The notes: generated by a model not told the origin, from the sequence alone. Counted from the first letter of the stretch, positions 23,445-35,520 are shown. The stretch: 64,000 bases of DNA from Tenrec ecaudatus (GCF_050624435.1 NC_134546.1:78781700-78845699); one strand, 5' to 3'. Made by a program: numbers and translations.

Positions 23445-25675
23445 CTATGTAGTGAAAAAGGAGCAAATCTTTTCATTTTAATATTGATATCATAGATGTT
23501 TTCCAACTATATGACATCGTCTTGGAGCATTTCATAGTCAGCACCAACTCAGAACTCTAGCCCACACACTGCAAAGCTGCCACATTTTTAAAATTTTTTT
23601 CTTCTTTTTTACATTTATGCCACATTTTTACAAAACAAAATGCACACATGCACACACATACAACACCACACCTGCAGCACACATAGGAAACTAATATGCA
23701 AAGAGTTTATGCACTTTGGAAAGACAGTAGAAAGCATGCATTATTTGCACAAAAATGCACTGATATCCAGAAACTTGTATTAGGCATTTACTTGAAAAAA
23801 GAAGAAAGAGTATGACTCTGAATTGATGGCAATGCAGCTCAGTGAATTAACTGAAATTAGCAATGAGGTCATGGGCAGTTTCCTGAATTCCGAAGCAGTT
23901 CTAGCCCTGTAACAAACAGCAATTGACAAATGCGGTCCCCACCTACTTGTTCTTACAGCTGTCACTGTTCTTAGGTTTAACAGGAGCCTATGAAAGAGAT
24001 GCTAGTATCCTTCTCATAGGTTGTTAGGAAAACCCAGTGAGGTATTATGAAAAGGAAAATGGCCATAGAAAGGGTGAATACGGGGGGATTGGTGCTTGAA
24101 CTTCTTTGGGATTCCCAGTACAACCCACTGTGTTTATGTGTACCTTTCCTTAGATTCTATACGCAAATGCTGCATTTTTTTCAGAAAGCACTATCAAGCA
24201 TAATGCTGGATATTAGCAGTTCCAGTCTTTGTTTGTAATATCAGGGCATCTCAGCAACTATGTGATTTGTGCATACACTCATTTATCATGTGACCATATT
24301 AACTCAGTCATTATCATAGATAATATACTTCCCCACTACTATTATGAAAAGGGAACAGAATTAATAGAGGTTACAATCAATATGGAACTACTATTTTGTT
24401 CATTGTACACTGTAATTCTCAACTCGCAGATACTTATTAAAATGATGCCTAATATCCACATTCATGTTCAGCTAACTGGGAAGATGTAATTCTATTTTAG
24501 TAAAGAATAGCATTAAGTCATGAATGTAACTCGACTTTTGTCAATTGCACTAACACAACTAGATTCCAAGAATTTACTGAATGCCTGCCTTGTGCACCTA
24601 ATTTTTAAATTATGCCCTCCTCTGAACCCTAGAGCTAGTTTGAACACAAGTCTTGTGGGAGATGTTCATTAGTGAAGGAAGCAGACCCCGTGTGAAAGCC
24701 AAGCAGAATTCTGAAATCAAAGGCAAGCTGGCCCCACTATTCTAAGGAAAACACAAGGTGTTTCAGGGGACAAACTGGGGCTTTGATACATAGATCTGTA
24801 CCAACAAGGAAAGGAAATTCTAGTCTTTTCCTACAACATAATTTGGCCTCCTTTGCAGCTTCCAATGTTTTCTACAAAGAACTGCTAGCCAGAAGGTACC
24901 TTTGGGCCTGAGAGGGTGATTCGCTTTGGAAGGTCTAGGTGAGGATGTGGGCTCACCCTGCTTTTGAGGGCCGGGGAAAGGGTCAGCTTGAAAATGCTAG
25001 CAGGACTCACTGCCAGGGCAGAATGCTGGTTTTGTGGGCACGGTGGCTGAATAAATAAGCATATATGAACTAAAAATAAATAAATAACTCTGGCATCTAA
25101 GTCCATGAGAGATCTAGATCAGCAAGGGCATCTTTGTGAGTCCTGGCCAATCAAGACTAGACTGCCAGACCCCTTTTCAAGTGATGTAATTACACGAGAG
25201 GCAATAAAAAAATAAGAGCAGAATGATTCCAATATCCTCCCTCCACCACCCCCACCTGACTTGTCATAATCTCTGTGAACTCCTGGAGCTCTAGGAAAGC
25301 TCAATGGGAAGGGTGCAAGAGAGAGGGTCTACTGCTAAACCACACAGTTTCGAATGCAGTCATTCATTAGGAAACTCAAAGAGATGGCTCTATTCCATCA
25401 CACTCACAGGGGTTACATTTGAAATGTTAGGATCTGTAAGCATAAGCATCTCAGAAGCTTTAGCACCTCCCTCTTTCCCATAAGAACCTTGCATCCCTTG
25501 CTACTTTACACTAGCCTAGCCTCCCAGGGAGCTTTGTCTTCTGCTTTGTTTCTTGCGGTGGAATTTCGTTGCTATTCCGAGAGTCCCTGACCAAATTAAG
25601 TATCTACCCCAGCTTTTGTATAAGAAGTTAACAGTTATAATGGTAAACCTTCGTGAAACTATGGTAAACACTTAC
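23445..25675. other. Ankyrin-gene intron with MIR-like fragments
   Basis: 23970-24070 ('ctcataggttgttaggaaaa') and 24565-24610 ('aatttactgaatgcctgcct') resemble MIR/L2 cores. The remaining sequence is unassigned. Confidence 0.35.
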
Positions 25676-25813
25676 GTGTTGATACCACAAAATTCAGCAT
25701 AATCGTCTGCTCTCCAGCCATACATATCTCTAGCAAAGAAATTAATGCCTTTATACAACAGAATCCTTATTGTGTATTTTGTGACGTGCTTTACAGCAAA
25801 CATGAGGGCCGTT
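25676..25813 (-). CDS. ANKRD26-like gene, exon 5 (ankyrin repeat 5)
   Basis: 138-bp exon, acceptor ATTTTAG and donor GTAAGT. In its proper phase it reads TALMFAVKHVTKYTIRILLY..., then FARDMYGWRADDYAEFCG, matching the final ankyrin repeat of POTE/ANKRD26 proteins ('TALMLAV...', 'FARD..G..AEDYA...CG'). Because exon 4 has lost a base, the spliced message would enter this exon out of frame and stop after eight codons at TAA. Confidence 0.88.
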
Positions 25814-26209
25814 CTAAAATAACAGAGACATGATTGAACAGAGACATAATTTCATCCTTAAGAATTGTGGGTATTCACACGACTAATTGATACACTTTCC
25901 CAAATGAACAACTTTCCAGTCTAAGTGAAATAGCCTATTTGCAGGTATTAAGAAACAGAAGCATCTTTGAAGGGACAAATGGAAAATCTCTTCTCCCACT
26001 GGTGTAGTACACTGTAGACGTTACTCACTGAAAGTCTTTCATGGCAAGACACCCTGCTGGGGTCACTTAGCTGAAGTAAGTAAATAGCTTAAGGATGAGT
26101 GTTTTCATCTCTTCCCTACTCTGATGTACTGTGATTCAAAGTGGTCTAGTGATCAAGTAAGTGAAAGTGTGAAACCATAATATTAATAACAATGACGATG
26201 AAACCAATC

Positions 26210-26345
26210 GAGTCTCCAAAAATGAAACCCACTCCCATGGAGTTGATTTGAATGTATCGCTAGCCTCTCTGAAGGGTTTCAGAGACTAAATCTTTGTGGG
26301 AGCAGACAGCCTCAGCTCTGCAACCTAGCATCTCACCAATACCCA
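26210..26345 (-). repeat. AfroSINE copy, partial
   Basis: Inverted AfroSINE body ('aaacccactcccatggagtt') and head region ('ctagcatctcaccaatac'). In the intron between exons 4 and 5. Confidence 0.55.
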
Positions 26346-26928
26346 GTAGGACCACTCGGACTTCTAAAAGTCTTAGTGGTGGCAGCTCATAAAGATGAGC
26401 TGGAGGTTACACATATCCTCTTACACCTAATCTCTGTTTTTAACCTCTGATTTTTATCGTGCCTTTCATCAAAATTTACACAGCAGTTCTATGCAATGTG
26501 TTCAGTGATATTTTATATGTCAACACACGCATATGTCATCATTCTTTCAATCCAGTTCTGCTAATTCTGCTCCCAGTACTCAAGTTTGTATACAAGGGGC
26601 ACAGGTCTAAAAACACCAAACCAAAAAACTCAGAGGTTAAAAAGTTTAATATTATGTCATAAACAAATCATAGACCGTGTTCTTGTGCACCCCTTTGAGT
26701 TAACCTAAAGCCAGATGACCCCCACCCTCCTAACAAAAGGAATCCACATGACAAAGGAATATAAATGTTCTTCCTGGTGCAGTCAGCATAAGTGTTTCCT
26801 ACTCGGATGGTGATTGGTAGGATGTGTGCACTGGACATAAATCATTGCAAATTAATCATCTTACAATGTAGTCTTTCTGATCTGATTGTCAATTCTCCAG
26901 TACACTAGAGGACAAAGAACTACTGTAC

Positions 26929-27034
26929 CTTTTTTCCCTATCCACGGCATGTTATCAGCGCGATTCCGTACTAGAAATAACACCATATCCTCATTGTTCT
27001 CATTGATGGCAAGTAGCAGTGGTGTGAGGTCATG
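26929..27034 (-). CDS. ANKRD26-like gene, exon 4 (ankyrin repeat 4) with one-base deletion
   Basis: 106-bp exon with canonical acceptor (TTTCCAG) and donor (GTACAG). It opens in phase 0 with HDLTPLLLAINENNEDMVLF, a textbook ankyrin helix pair. After Ala-Asp (about 26960) the frame is lost: only two bases stand where the next codon should be, and one added base would restore the family ending and the phase-2 exit that exon 5 requires. As written the exon leaves in phase 1. Either a disabling deletion or a sequencing error. Confidence 0.85.
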
Positions 27035-27039
27035 CTGGA

Positions 27040-28390
27040 AAGTAGGAAAAAAGCAATTTTTAACTTACAAAATATGTATCTATTTCTAAACTGAATTGAA
27101 AACTGTGCAGCAGGTTCTCCAAGGGTGAGTCAAAACCAGTGTTCATAGGGTTCCAATTCATACCCCGCACAGGTGTTTTCTAAGCACATTTAAATGTGTA
27201 TCGGCCATCAGTGGATGCCTGCGGGCAAGTTCTCTCCACAGTGCACTTGCCGTTCCTCATGTGCCCTTTGTCTTGGTTCTTTGGGGAAATGTCTTCAGAG
27301 ATTGATGCACTAAACCCCTTCCTTTGTCCACATTTTCCAACTGAAAGGGCTCATAACACATATCCAGGATGATTGATACTTCCTGGGTACATGAAATACA
27401 ACTTACAGTTTTGAGGTTTCCCATTTGTGTCTGACCTCGAGCCATTTCTGTGTAGCAGGGGGTCCCTCTATGGAACAAACCCACACTGCCTGCTTGATAA
27501 AAGTCACACCAATTTTGTCATCTTAAACAGATGGCATAGATATGAGGTCATTCAAATTAGCAGCGGGGAATGGGACAGGAGGAGTGAGAGACAGCTGCCT
27601 GGGGCTGTAGCCTGGGTGCGATCTGCCATCCTTGACACTTGGTTTGCAGGAAAACCCAAAAGAAATAACCAATGCCTACCTCATGCCTGGCACTATGCAG
27701 CTGGCAGGAAAATTCCCTTTGAACCCTAAGGATGTTCTATTGTTTTTCTTTTTTTGTTGTTGTTTTTTAAAAATGAACTTGTTTCCAGATAAAACTCCCA
27801 AACCCATTTCAATTTTACTTTTTGTCCTCCACTTTTTCTTTTTTAAAGTCACACAATCCACTATTTAGGTTTGAAGGATAAACCATTTGTAGAGTTTTTG
27901 TGTTTTGTTTTTTTTTAACAAACCATATATGAAATTTTGCCAACCTGTCTGAGCTATGAGTCTAAGTGTTTTGCGAGTTGTGGGGCGATGAAAACATCAT
28001 CCACGACAGTGTCTGATGTATCATCAATTCAGCTGTAAGGAGACCAGGGTGGGAGGCAATACGCTTACACAGATCCAACCAGTGTTTCAAGGTCAGGGGC
28101 CTTTAATTCGGATGTGGTTTGCACCACCTTTTATCTTAGAAGCGATAAAACAAAGAAGTGAGCAAACAAAGGACCATACTACTATCAAGAAAGAAGAGCA
28201 GGGAGCAAAGGTTAGTCCTGTCGGCCCTGGGTTCCTGCATTTAGAACTTCCTAGAGAAGGAAAGATTGATGCCATGTCACATGGCAATCTCCAAAGCATG
28301 CTGTCCACAAAGAGGTTGAAAAGAAACAGGACTTTCTGCTTCAAGTGTGAGCCCACAGAGAGAAAAAGCCTCCTCAAAGTGAGTGCCTTG
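27040..28390. other. Ankyrin-gene intron, unassigned
   Basis: No repeat could be named with confidence. T-rich stretches at 27740-27930. Open frames of 100-129 codons at 27427 and 28016 on the plus strand show no family resemblance. Confidence 0.3.
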
Positions 28391-28394
28391 AATT

Positions 28395-28540
28395 TGGTCT
28401 TTTAGCTGGTTGGAGAGCAGTAGGTTGCTCTCCATAAGCTCGGTGGGCAGTTCTAACCCAACAGCTCCTCCCAGCAAGATTTCAAGCCTTAGGAACCTTA
28501 CATGGGGTGACTCTCAGTCCAAAATGACTCAAGGGCAGTG
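28395..28540 (+). repeat. AfroSINE copy
   Basis: Forward copy with 'gtgggcagttctaaccc' and 'agctcctcccagcaag' blocks and the 'gtgactctcagtccaaaatg' body. Confidence 0.55.
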
Positions 28541-28546
28541 GCTTAA

Positions 28547-29070
28547 TTTATCAGATAATGTTTATTGTGCCAACCTGGCTGATAAACAAGTGTGGGTTTA
28601 ATTGAATGGCAGAGAGATAAATGGCTCAGTGAGCCTCGCCTTTAGAGTTCTCGGTTTTCTTGCTTTCTGATGTTTGCACCAGGCGCTGAAGCTGCCTTAG
28701 CCAGTTCCCTGCTTCAGCTTGCAAGGCTGACTTCCTGCAAGACATCACTGAGGAGAAGGAACATGGACCTACCCCGATGCATCCATGGGTGCTGGAGTAG
28801 ACATGTGGAGACCCCTGCCAGTGCTGAGATGCTGACACATTCACTGACTCAGCTTTCCTCCTGCAGAAGTCATCGTTGGGTGTGTTTTGTGAGATGGAGG
28901 AGGACTTTGTGGATTGGTGTCAGACATTTGGGCTAATGTTGGACTTATGGGCTTGGGCCGCACTGGGTTGGGATGTTTCCTAGATGTGCTCTTACTCTTA
29001 CTATAAAGCTCTCTCTTACAGATAGGAGTGTCTGCATTATTTGTTTACCTAATGTACCCAGACTAACACA
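28547..29070 (+). mobile_element. MaLR-type LTR, solo
   Basis: Shares 'acccctgccagtgctgagatg' (28811-28831) with the LTR at 19850, has 'actataaagctctctctta' near its end, and finishes with GACTAACACA at 29061-29070. The left end is diverged. No internal region follows, so it is a solo LTR. Confidence 0.6.
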
Positions 29071-29393
29071 ATCTATGAAGAGAGTACATTTCTGTTTGTG
29101 GCATTTCGGGTACAACCGCACTAGATAACTAATTCAGGTACCTAGGAACCTTTAGGAAAAGTTTGACCTTCAACAACTACATTCTATGTGCTCACAATAC
29201 CTAAGGGCAGCTGTACACTCTAGTGTTTCTGTTAGGAGTATCTTTTAAAGTCCGATTTTCAGCAGTTTCAAAATACAATTTGCATTTAGAGAAGGCTCAT
29301 ATTTAAAAACATATGTAAAATTGACCCTCCTTACATCACTAAATATAAATATATATTTCAGATATTTGATAAATACCGTTGCTTAATCAATAC

Positions 29394-29564
29394 CTTGTTT
29401 CTGGCTTCGATGTCAGCATCATAAAACAGGAGTTTTTTCGCGATCGTTACCTTACCACAGGCAGCATAGTGGAGAGCTGTATTCCCATCATAATCAATCA
29501 TATCTGGGTCAGCACCTTTGAATAGCAGTAGTTCTACACATTCTTTAAATTGACATTGTACTGC
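29394..29564 (-). CDS. ANKRD26-like gene, exon 3 (ankyrin repeats 2-3)
   Basis: 171-bp exon, exactly 57 codons in phase 0, acceptor CGACAG and donor GTATTG. It reads AVQCQFKECVELLLFKGADP, then DYDGNTALHYAACGK..., both standard ankyrin cores ('GNTALHYA'). The junction with exon 2 recreates the family peptide '...PLMK|AVQCQ'. No disruption. Confidence 0.9.
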
Positions 29565-29829
29565 CTGTCGGTGTTAGAAAAACAAAGGGAGTACAAATTG
29601 GAAGTAAACAGTCCATCCACTTACTAGCAAAACATTTTATTTTTCTAGAGGAAATAACTTGTATTGGAAAATATGTGGAATATTTGGAATCCTAACCTTG
29701 ATGGTGGGGACATGAGATGATTTAACCGCTGAGGAAAACATTTTATTGGTTTTCGAAAAAGTTACACAGAAATATCCCCTAGTTGACACATAGCCAAAAA
29801 GTGCTTGTAAACAGGAATTCCAACACATA

Positions 29830-30110
29830 CTTGTACAACTGTGTTTATGACAGCATTACTAGTAATAACTATACGATAGAAACTCCCCGAGTGGCCATCA
29901 AGAGGTTAATGGATAAACAAAATCTGGCACAGCCATACACTGTTGAACGCTATTCAAAGACAAAGCAACATAAAATTCTAATGCACACCAATGAATGAAT
30001 GACTCTTGAAAACGTTTTACTGTGTGAAGTAAGGTAGACACCATAGACAATAAGGTATGACCGTACTCACGTGAAACAGTTAGATAGGAATGTTCACAGA
30101 AACAGGAACT
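29830..30110 (+). mobile_element. L1 3' fragment
   Basis: Contains the L1 ORF2 distal landmark 'ggataaacaaaatctggcac' and the following block typical of ORF2 C-terminus. Short, degraded, intronic. Confidence 0.55.
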
Positions 30111-30149
30111 GAATCAGTTACTAAACAAGGGGATATGCCAGGAAACTTG

Positions 30150-30960
30150 GAAGACAGCCACTTGGCCAAGTAACTGGAAAAAAATCCATATTTGTGCCTA
30201 TTCCAAAGAAAGGTAACCCAACAGAATGCTCCAAATTTAGAACAATCTCTTTCATATGACACATATGTAAAATTTTTCAGAAGATATCCAACTCTGTTAG
30301 CAGCAATACACTGACAGGGACATGCCAGCGGTACACCTGGATTTAGAAGAGCACAGGGAACATGGGATATCATTGCTGATGTAGATGTATCTGGCCTCAA
30401 AACCCAGAATACCAGAAAGATGTTTACTTTAATTGACTATGTCAAGGCATTGGTCTGTGTGGATCCTAACCAACTATGGATAACCTTGAGAAGAATGGGA
30501 ATTGCAGACCACTTTGTTGTGCTCGTGTGGAACTTGTACGTGGATCAAGAAGAAACTGTTAGAGCAAACCAGGGAATGCTGCATGGTTGAAAATCAGGAA
30601 AGGGGTGTGTCCAGGGTTGTATCTCTCACCACACTTATTCATTCTGTAGCCCAGAGAATCATCAGAGAAGCAGGCTTATTTGAGGAGGAATGTGACTTCA
30701 GGATTGGGGAAATCCTTATTCCTAAGCTGTAAGGTAGACTTGAGACGCTTACTGATGAAGATTCAAGATTGCAGCCTTCAGAATGGATTCGGACCTAAGG
30801 TGATATAGACCAAAATCCTCACTCCTGGACCAATGGGAAACATCATGATAGATGGAGAAATGGTTTATGTTGTCAAGGATTTTGTCTCCGCAGAGGACAG
30901 CTACAATTTGGAGGCACAATATCACTGAACAACAACCACAACAAGGGAAAGGGAAGCAGA
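30150..30960 (+). mobile_element. RTE (BovB-like) reverse-transcriptase fragment
   Basis: Plus-strand translation in shifting frames shows RTE reverse-transcriptase features: a finger region near 30190, 'FTLIDYVKAL'-like palm strand at about 30425-30455, 'LRRMGI' at 30487-30505, and the thumb-side region to 30900. Several indels and stops; not functional. Located in the intron between exons 2 and 3. Confidence 0.75.
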
Positions 30961-31100
30961 GAATCAACTTATTGTTTGATGGGTACAGAATTTCTCTTTG
31001 GGATGATCAAAGAGTGTAGGTTTTTATTTTAAAAATTAAAAGGGTGATAGCAATGGTTTCAAAACCTTGTGGATAAAATGAATTCCATTGAAACACTCTT

Positions 31101-31259
31101 ACAAGGGCAAGTACACTTTGAGTAAACTGTACCTACCAAAGTAAACTTGTAATAGGGGACATTGCCCACATTTCACACTACAAGGGCAAGTACACTTTGA
31201 GTAAACTGTACCTACCAAAGTAAACTTGTAATAGGGGACATTGCCCACATTTCACACTA
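31101..31259. repeat. Perfect 79-bp tandem duplication
   Basis: 31101-31179 and 31180-31258 are identical over all 79 bases. They lie about 60 bp inside the intron from the exon-2 donor. Identity means a recent duplication or an assembly artefact. Confidence 0.95.
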
Positions 31260-31316
31260 TAGTTAAATGAGATAGAGCCATGTCCATCCTGCAATCCAAT
31301 TCATACTGCCACGTAC

Positions 31317-31431
31317 CTTCATTAGAGGTGTTCTGTTTTCATCATCGCAGACGTTATAGTAGCAGTTGTTGTTCAGTAAAACTCTTACAACTTCTAGGTT
31401 GCCATTGGCACAGGCCAGATGTAGGGGAGTC
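31317..31431 (-). CDS. ANKRD26-like gene, exon 2 (ankyrin repeat 1-2)
   Basis: 115-bp exon, acceptor TTTATAG and donor GTACGT. It completes the split Arg codon of exon 1 and reads TPLHLACANGNLEVVRVLLN, the most conserved ankyrin motif of the family, followed by a Cys/Tyr-rich turn and NRTPLMK. It ends on a codon boundary. Confidence 0.93.
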
Positions 31432-31649
31432 CTATAAAGGAGGACATTTTAGAAATGAATGCAGCAAACTATTGCCAAATATAAAATTATTCAAGTGATG
31501 GTGAAGATAACAAAGCATGTAATTCCCAGAACTTCAAATAAAATACATGATTTTTTTGCTTCTGAAGAACGTTAAATATTAGTTAGCTCCAATCACTTAC
31601 TTCCTTAATGAAAGAGCAACATAAATCTCTATATCTATGTGCAAGCATG

Positions 31650-31840
31650 GCCTCTGGATTCATCCCAAGTTGGGTGTGAATCCTCTTCTATCACTGTCAA
31701 TTATTAGCTACCAATCAGTGTTTCTGTTCCTCAGGGGCCTCAACAATAAAATGAGAATTAAAATAGTAATGACCTCACAGAATGCTTCTGTCATGTTGCA
31801 CATAGAATATCTGCCAAGCATTGAGAACAATTTGTAACAC
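31650..31840 (+). repeat. MIR-like SINE
   Basis: Contains 'aataaaatgagaattaaaatagtaatgacc'-type sequence (core at 31745-31775) and 'ctcacagaatgcttctgtc', the typical MIR core and downstream region. Confidence 0.5.
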
Positions 31841-31929
31841 GAAGAGAGGCTTAATAATTGCTCACAATATTTGCATTAGTATCACTCTGTACTAAATGAA
31901 AACATCATTTCAATTCATTTAAAAATGAC

Positions 31930-32720
31930 ACAATTGCAGATAAAACACCTGTGTACATCGAGAGAATTCACCATGAGAGTAATAAGACAGTCCACCAACT
32001 GGGAAAACATCTTTAGCAATGACACAACAGACAAAGGCCTTATTACTAAAGTCTACAATACTCTGCTAGCTTCCAAATAGAAAACAACTCTCAAAGATAG
32101 CCCAATTCAAAAATCAGAAAGCAACAAGTGTTGGAGGGGCTGTGGGGAGACAGGAACTCTCATCCACTGCTGGTGGGCCTGTAAGTATGTACAGCCACTA
32201 TGGAAATCAATCTGGCGATACCTAAAACATGGAAATAGAGTTACCATATGACCCAGCAGTCCCCCTACTGGGCATATACCCAGAAGAGGCAAGAAACAAA
32301 CCACAGTCAGACATCTGTGCTCTGCTGTTCATTGCAACACAGTTCCCAATTGCAAGGAGCTGGAAACAACCCACATTTCCATCAACTGAGGAATGGATAA
32401 AAAACTGTGGTACATACATACAGTGGAGTACTACGCATCACTAAAAAGCAGTGATGAACGTCTGAAACACATGGCCACATGGGAAGAACTGGAGGAAATT
32501 ATGCTAAGCGAAGTAAGTTAGGCACAAAAGTACAAGTACAATATGAGTCCGCTGAGGTAGGTTTAAAAAAGTGCAAATGGGGCATAGGGGAAAAGCTACT
32601 GTATACAAACCTTCCTGGGGTGAGGACTAGGTAGTATGGCAAGGGCCAGACCAAATCCAGGGATATATATGGTAGCCAAGTAAAAAGGAGGGGAGAAAGG
32701 GGGAAAATGACACAATTATT
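31930..32720 (+). mobile_element. L1 ORF2 C-terminal fragment
   Basis: Clear L1 ORF2 end: 'tgttggaggggctgtgggga', 'ctcatccactgctggtggg', 'ccatatgacccagcagtccc', 'ctgaggaatggataaaaaac' and 'agtggagtactacgcatcac'. Better conserved than the other L1 pieces. 71-codon frame at 32229 is part of it. Confidence 0.88.
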
Positions 32721-32724
32721 TCTA

Positions 32725-33495
32725 CTTTTCAGATACTTAGAAGGAATTAGCAATACTACCGTCTTTCAGTGATTCTAAGGTGCTCATTTTCTCACATCTG
32801 GACAACTTACACACTGGAATGCAACATGTAACTGATGGCGTCTTACAGCGATAATCAGCAGAATTCTGAAAAGTGTCTTATTGATACACAAAGTAGGGCA
32901 TCTTATAATCCAGGAGGCTTTACAGTAAATGAAATACACGACATAAGTCAATTAGATACTGTATTGGTAACTGCATGGGAGCCTCTTTTTTTTGCTTTAA
33001 TTTTGCTTTTTCCTCGAATACCATTTGCTTCTTAAACAACTGATGTAGGTTCCCAAATGTTAATTAGCACACTCTTTTAGCTCATACACCGGACAATTGG
33101 ACAAAATCATTAACTAGAAAACACGAGCTCCAAGAAGAGCAACATAGTTTGTACTGTATACAGACAAAATGGCGATCCTAAGTGTTGTTTTAATTGAAAA
33201 ACTGCAGGCCTAACGAGAGCGCATCTGACAATTCAACAAAATAAATACTCCTAGGCTTTTGTTGTTACAAGTAGGTAGGTTCACGTTAGCTGGTCTTATA
33301 AAAATTTTTTTCGCTGAGTTTCATTGTGACAAATTATTGATATTTTAATTAAAAATATGAATTCATGCTGAAACACTGCACAAAAACTTTGTAGACCATC
33401 ATCTTGGAGCCAGCCCCTGATAGTGTCACACCATTTGGTCCACATCCTGCCTGTGACTTCGGCCCTTGGGCGGCCTGCCGCACTGTCCCCATTAC
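32725..33495. other. Intron 1, left part, unassigned
   Basis: AT-rich. Contains no recognised repeat or exon. Confidence 0.35.
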
Positions 33496-33740
33496 CTGAG
33501 GTGTTTATCTCGTAAGTTTAAATTGGTTTTCCGTTGCAGAAGAAGTTGCTGTACCTTCTTCACCTTCCCGGACCAGGCTGCGCGGTGGATTTCTGGCAGA
33601 TCCTGGACTTCGATCTTATACTTCGGGTCGGTGATGATTTCTTCTTCCAACCCTGGACCAGGGGGGTCCCATGTGATGGGGTTGATGGGCACGGCCCAGG
33701 TTTTAACTTTGAACCCACAAAAGCCTTTGATTGCATCCAT
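33496..33740 (-). CDS. ANKRD26-like gene, exon 1
   Basis: The first ATG in the frame on the minus strand (33740-33738) gives MDAIKGFCGFKVKTW..., which lines up with the 'M-K-x-I-F-G-F/W-x-x-K' N terminus of the family. The frame continues through EVQDLPEIHRAAWSGKVKK to a CTCAG|GTAATG donor. The 'L.KIHRAA..GD..KV' start of the first ankyrin repeat is evident. Together with exons 2-9 it encodes five ankyrin repeats (protein-binding scaffold) and a polar tail. The open frame extends upstream without an ATG. Confidence 0.88.
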
Positions 33741-33839
33741 AACCAGCTCCAAAGCCCCTCTCACGGAGAGTCCTGCCACTGACACGAACGGTCAAGTAGC
33801 AAGTGAAGCTAAGCGGAACAGCTCGTGCTCATGTCACCA

Positions 33840-33960
33840 AGCCGGTTGCTATGCAAGCGCTCTGACGTCAGAGGCACTCAACCGACATCCTATAACCCCT
33901 CCCCATCACGGGCCCCCGCCCCCAATTCTCCCTGCCTGCCCTTCAAGTCAGGCATGCGCT
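33840..33960 (-). promoter_or_regulatory. Putative promoter of the ANKRD26-like gene
   Basis: Immediately upstream of exon 1 are a full palindromic CRE, TGACGTCA (33863-33870), an X-box-like RFX site GTTGCTATGCAAG (33845-33857), and a GC-rich stretch with CCGCCCCC (about 33913-33925). No TATA box. CREB/CREM and RFX sites together are typical of testis or ciliated-cell promoters, which would fit this gene family. Confidence 0.5.
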
Positions 33961-33969
33961 GGATGGTGT

Positions 33970-35320
33970 TTGATTTGCATTTTATATAAAAATATATTTT
34001 AATATCTGTTGCATATTCTAAACTTTCCCTTCGTGCTTTTCAATATTTTCTTGGCACCATTTTCTCTACTCGAGGTGAAACTTCTAATCACTGTGCCAAA
34101 TTAAAAATCATTTTTGGGACATTTTGACTGAAATTGGGTGAGGAGAACTTGACTTAATTGGGAGTCAGTCTCTTGATCAGATTTCACACAAAGTTGCTTC
34201 AATAGGTTCATGGAAAACCCCCACTATCCATTCATTCCATTTTGCCGTGACCTTCTTGAAGTCCCCGCATCAAGTCTCTGAATTGATTGAAATATTTTGT
34301 CCCTGTTAGCTTTGATGGGAGAAAGGCAGCGCTTTCTGCCGCAGATTTAATCTCAGAAACTCACAAGGGCAGTTCTATCCTATTCCATAGAGTTGGTGTA
34401 GTTTGTTTGTTTTGTGTGGTGTGTCTGTGTATCCTGTTCACTTTTGGATGTGTTTATCTCTGGACTTTGTCATGTTTTTAATTGATGATATTTTTTTCAA
34501 GACAACTTGGGAATAATTGCTATGATTTCTGTGCATTTATTTTATACACAGGATGAAGAAATTTTGCAAAGTACAATCTTGTGATATGAAGTTGATAGGT
34601 TCGACAGTTATGGAAAGCACAAACTGGACAATAGAAATTACAACACAAAGTTTCAGTGTTGAAGAATGGTATGATCTCGATTTTTAAAAAAGGATGTACA
34701 AGACTTGATGGGCTTTTTATTGAAGGACAGGAGGATTGTGAGCAGTTTTAAATATCGAATGTGCCCGGTTTTCCTTATCTTGATAAGCAAAATTAATTTA
34801 TCTAAGTGTTAGGGTACAGTGACATTTTCTAGGGATGAGTATTGGTGCCATCGGTTTCTCGAAAGGTGTGGTGACTTGGCAGCAATGCAGCCTTAAGTAA
34901 CAGGTAGGAGCAGCAGGTTGAATAAGTAGTTAAGTCGGGATCTTTAGGGGCAGGCTCGAGGGAACCTACACTATAGACGGAGTGAGAGTAGTGTGGCCTG
35001 GTCTGGAGCTGGTTAGCCCTTCTTATTTGCTTGGGCGGGGGAGGTGGGGGTGGGCTCTATGCTTTTTGTTGTTTTTAAGTTGTTGACCCTGATTGGCTGG
35101 GAATCATCAGTCAGGCAGGTCGTGGCTTTCCCTGCCCTATCACAGGAATCCTTATAGGATACTTGATCAACTATGGTCTCGCTCAGGAGGAGTTTACCTC
35201 GAGGTCAGCAGCTTAAATGACCAGCTGCTCCTTAGGAGAAAAGGAACACTTGCTACTCTCATAAAGATTTAGCGTCACTTTAAATCATTTTGTCCTTGGA
35301 TTTGAGTTTTATTATTTAAA
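33970..35320. other. Intergenic sequence with two AfroSINE relics
   Basis: Upstream of the ankyrin gene. 34300-34400 and 35170-35280 contain AfroSINE-like blocks ('aaactcacaagggcagttct', 'gaccagctgctccttagg'). The rest is unassigned. Confidence 0.45.
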
Positions 35321-35520
35321 ATCCATGAATCATATAGACTGGTATTCTTTGGCATCTCATTTACATGGATGCTTGTTGATGATGAACTTTAAGGTCCCAG
35401 ATAATATTCCTTCTGATAGCCAGGCACCACCTTGTTTTTTTACCACACTTTGCTATAGCATTCATAGCTTCATGATCTCTTCATGAGGGCAACAATCAAT
35501 CAGGGCAATCAAGACTTATT
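35320..35520 (-). mobile_element. L1 3'-UTR-like fragment
   Basis: Shares 'ggtcccagataat', 'caccacactttgct' and flanking text with 58915-58975 on the same strand, so both belong to the L1 3'-UTR-like repeat. Confidence 0.5.

Noticed and set aside
33466..34002. 178-codon plus-strand open frame
   Set aside because: It is the antisense of ankyrin exon 1 and its GC-rich promoter; no family resemblance. The minus strand has splice sites and ankyrin motifs.
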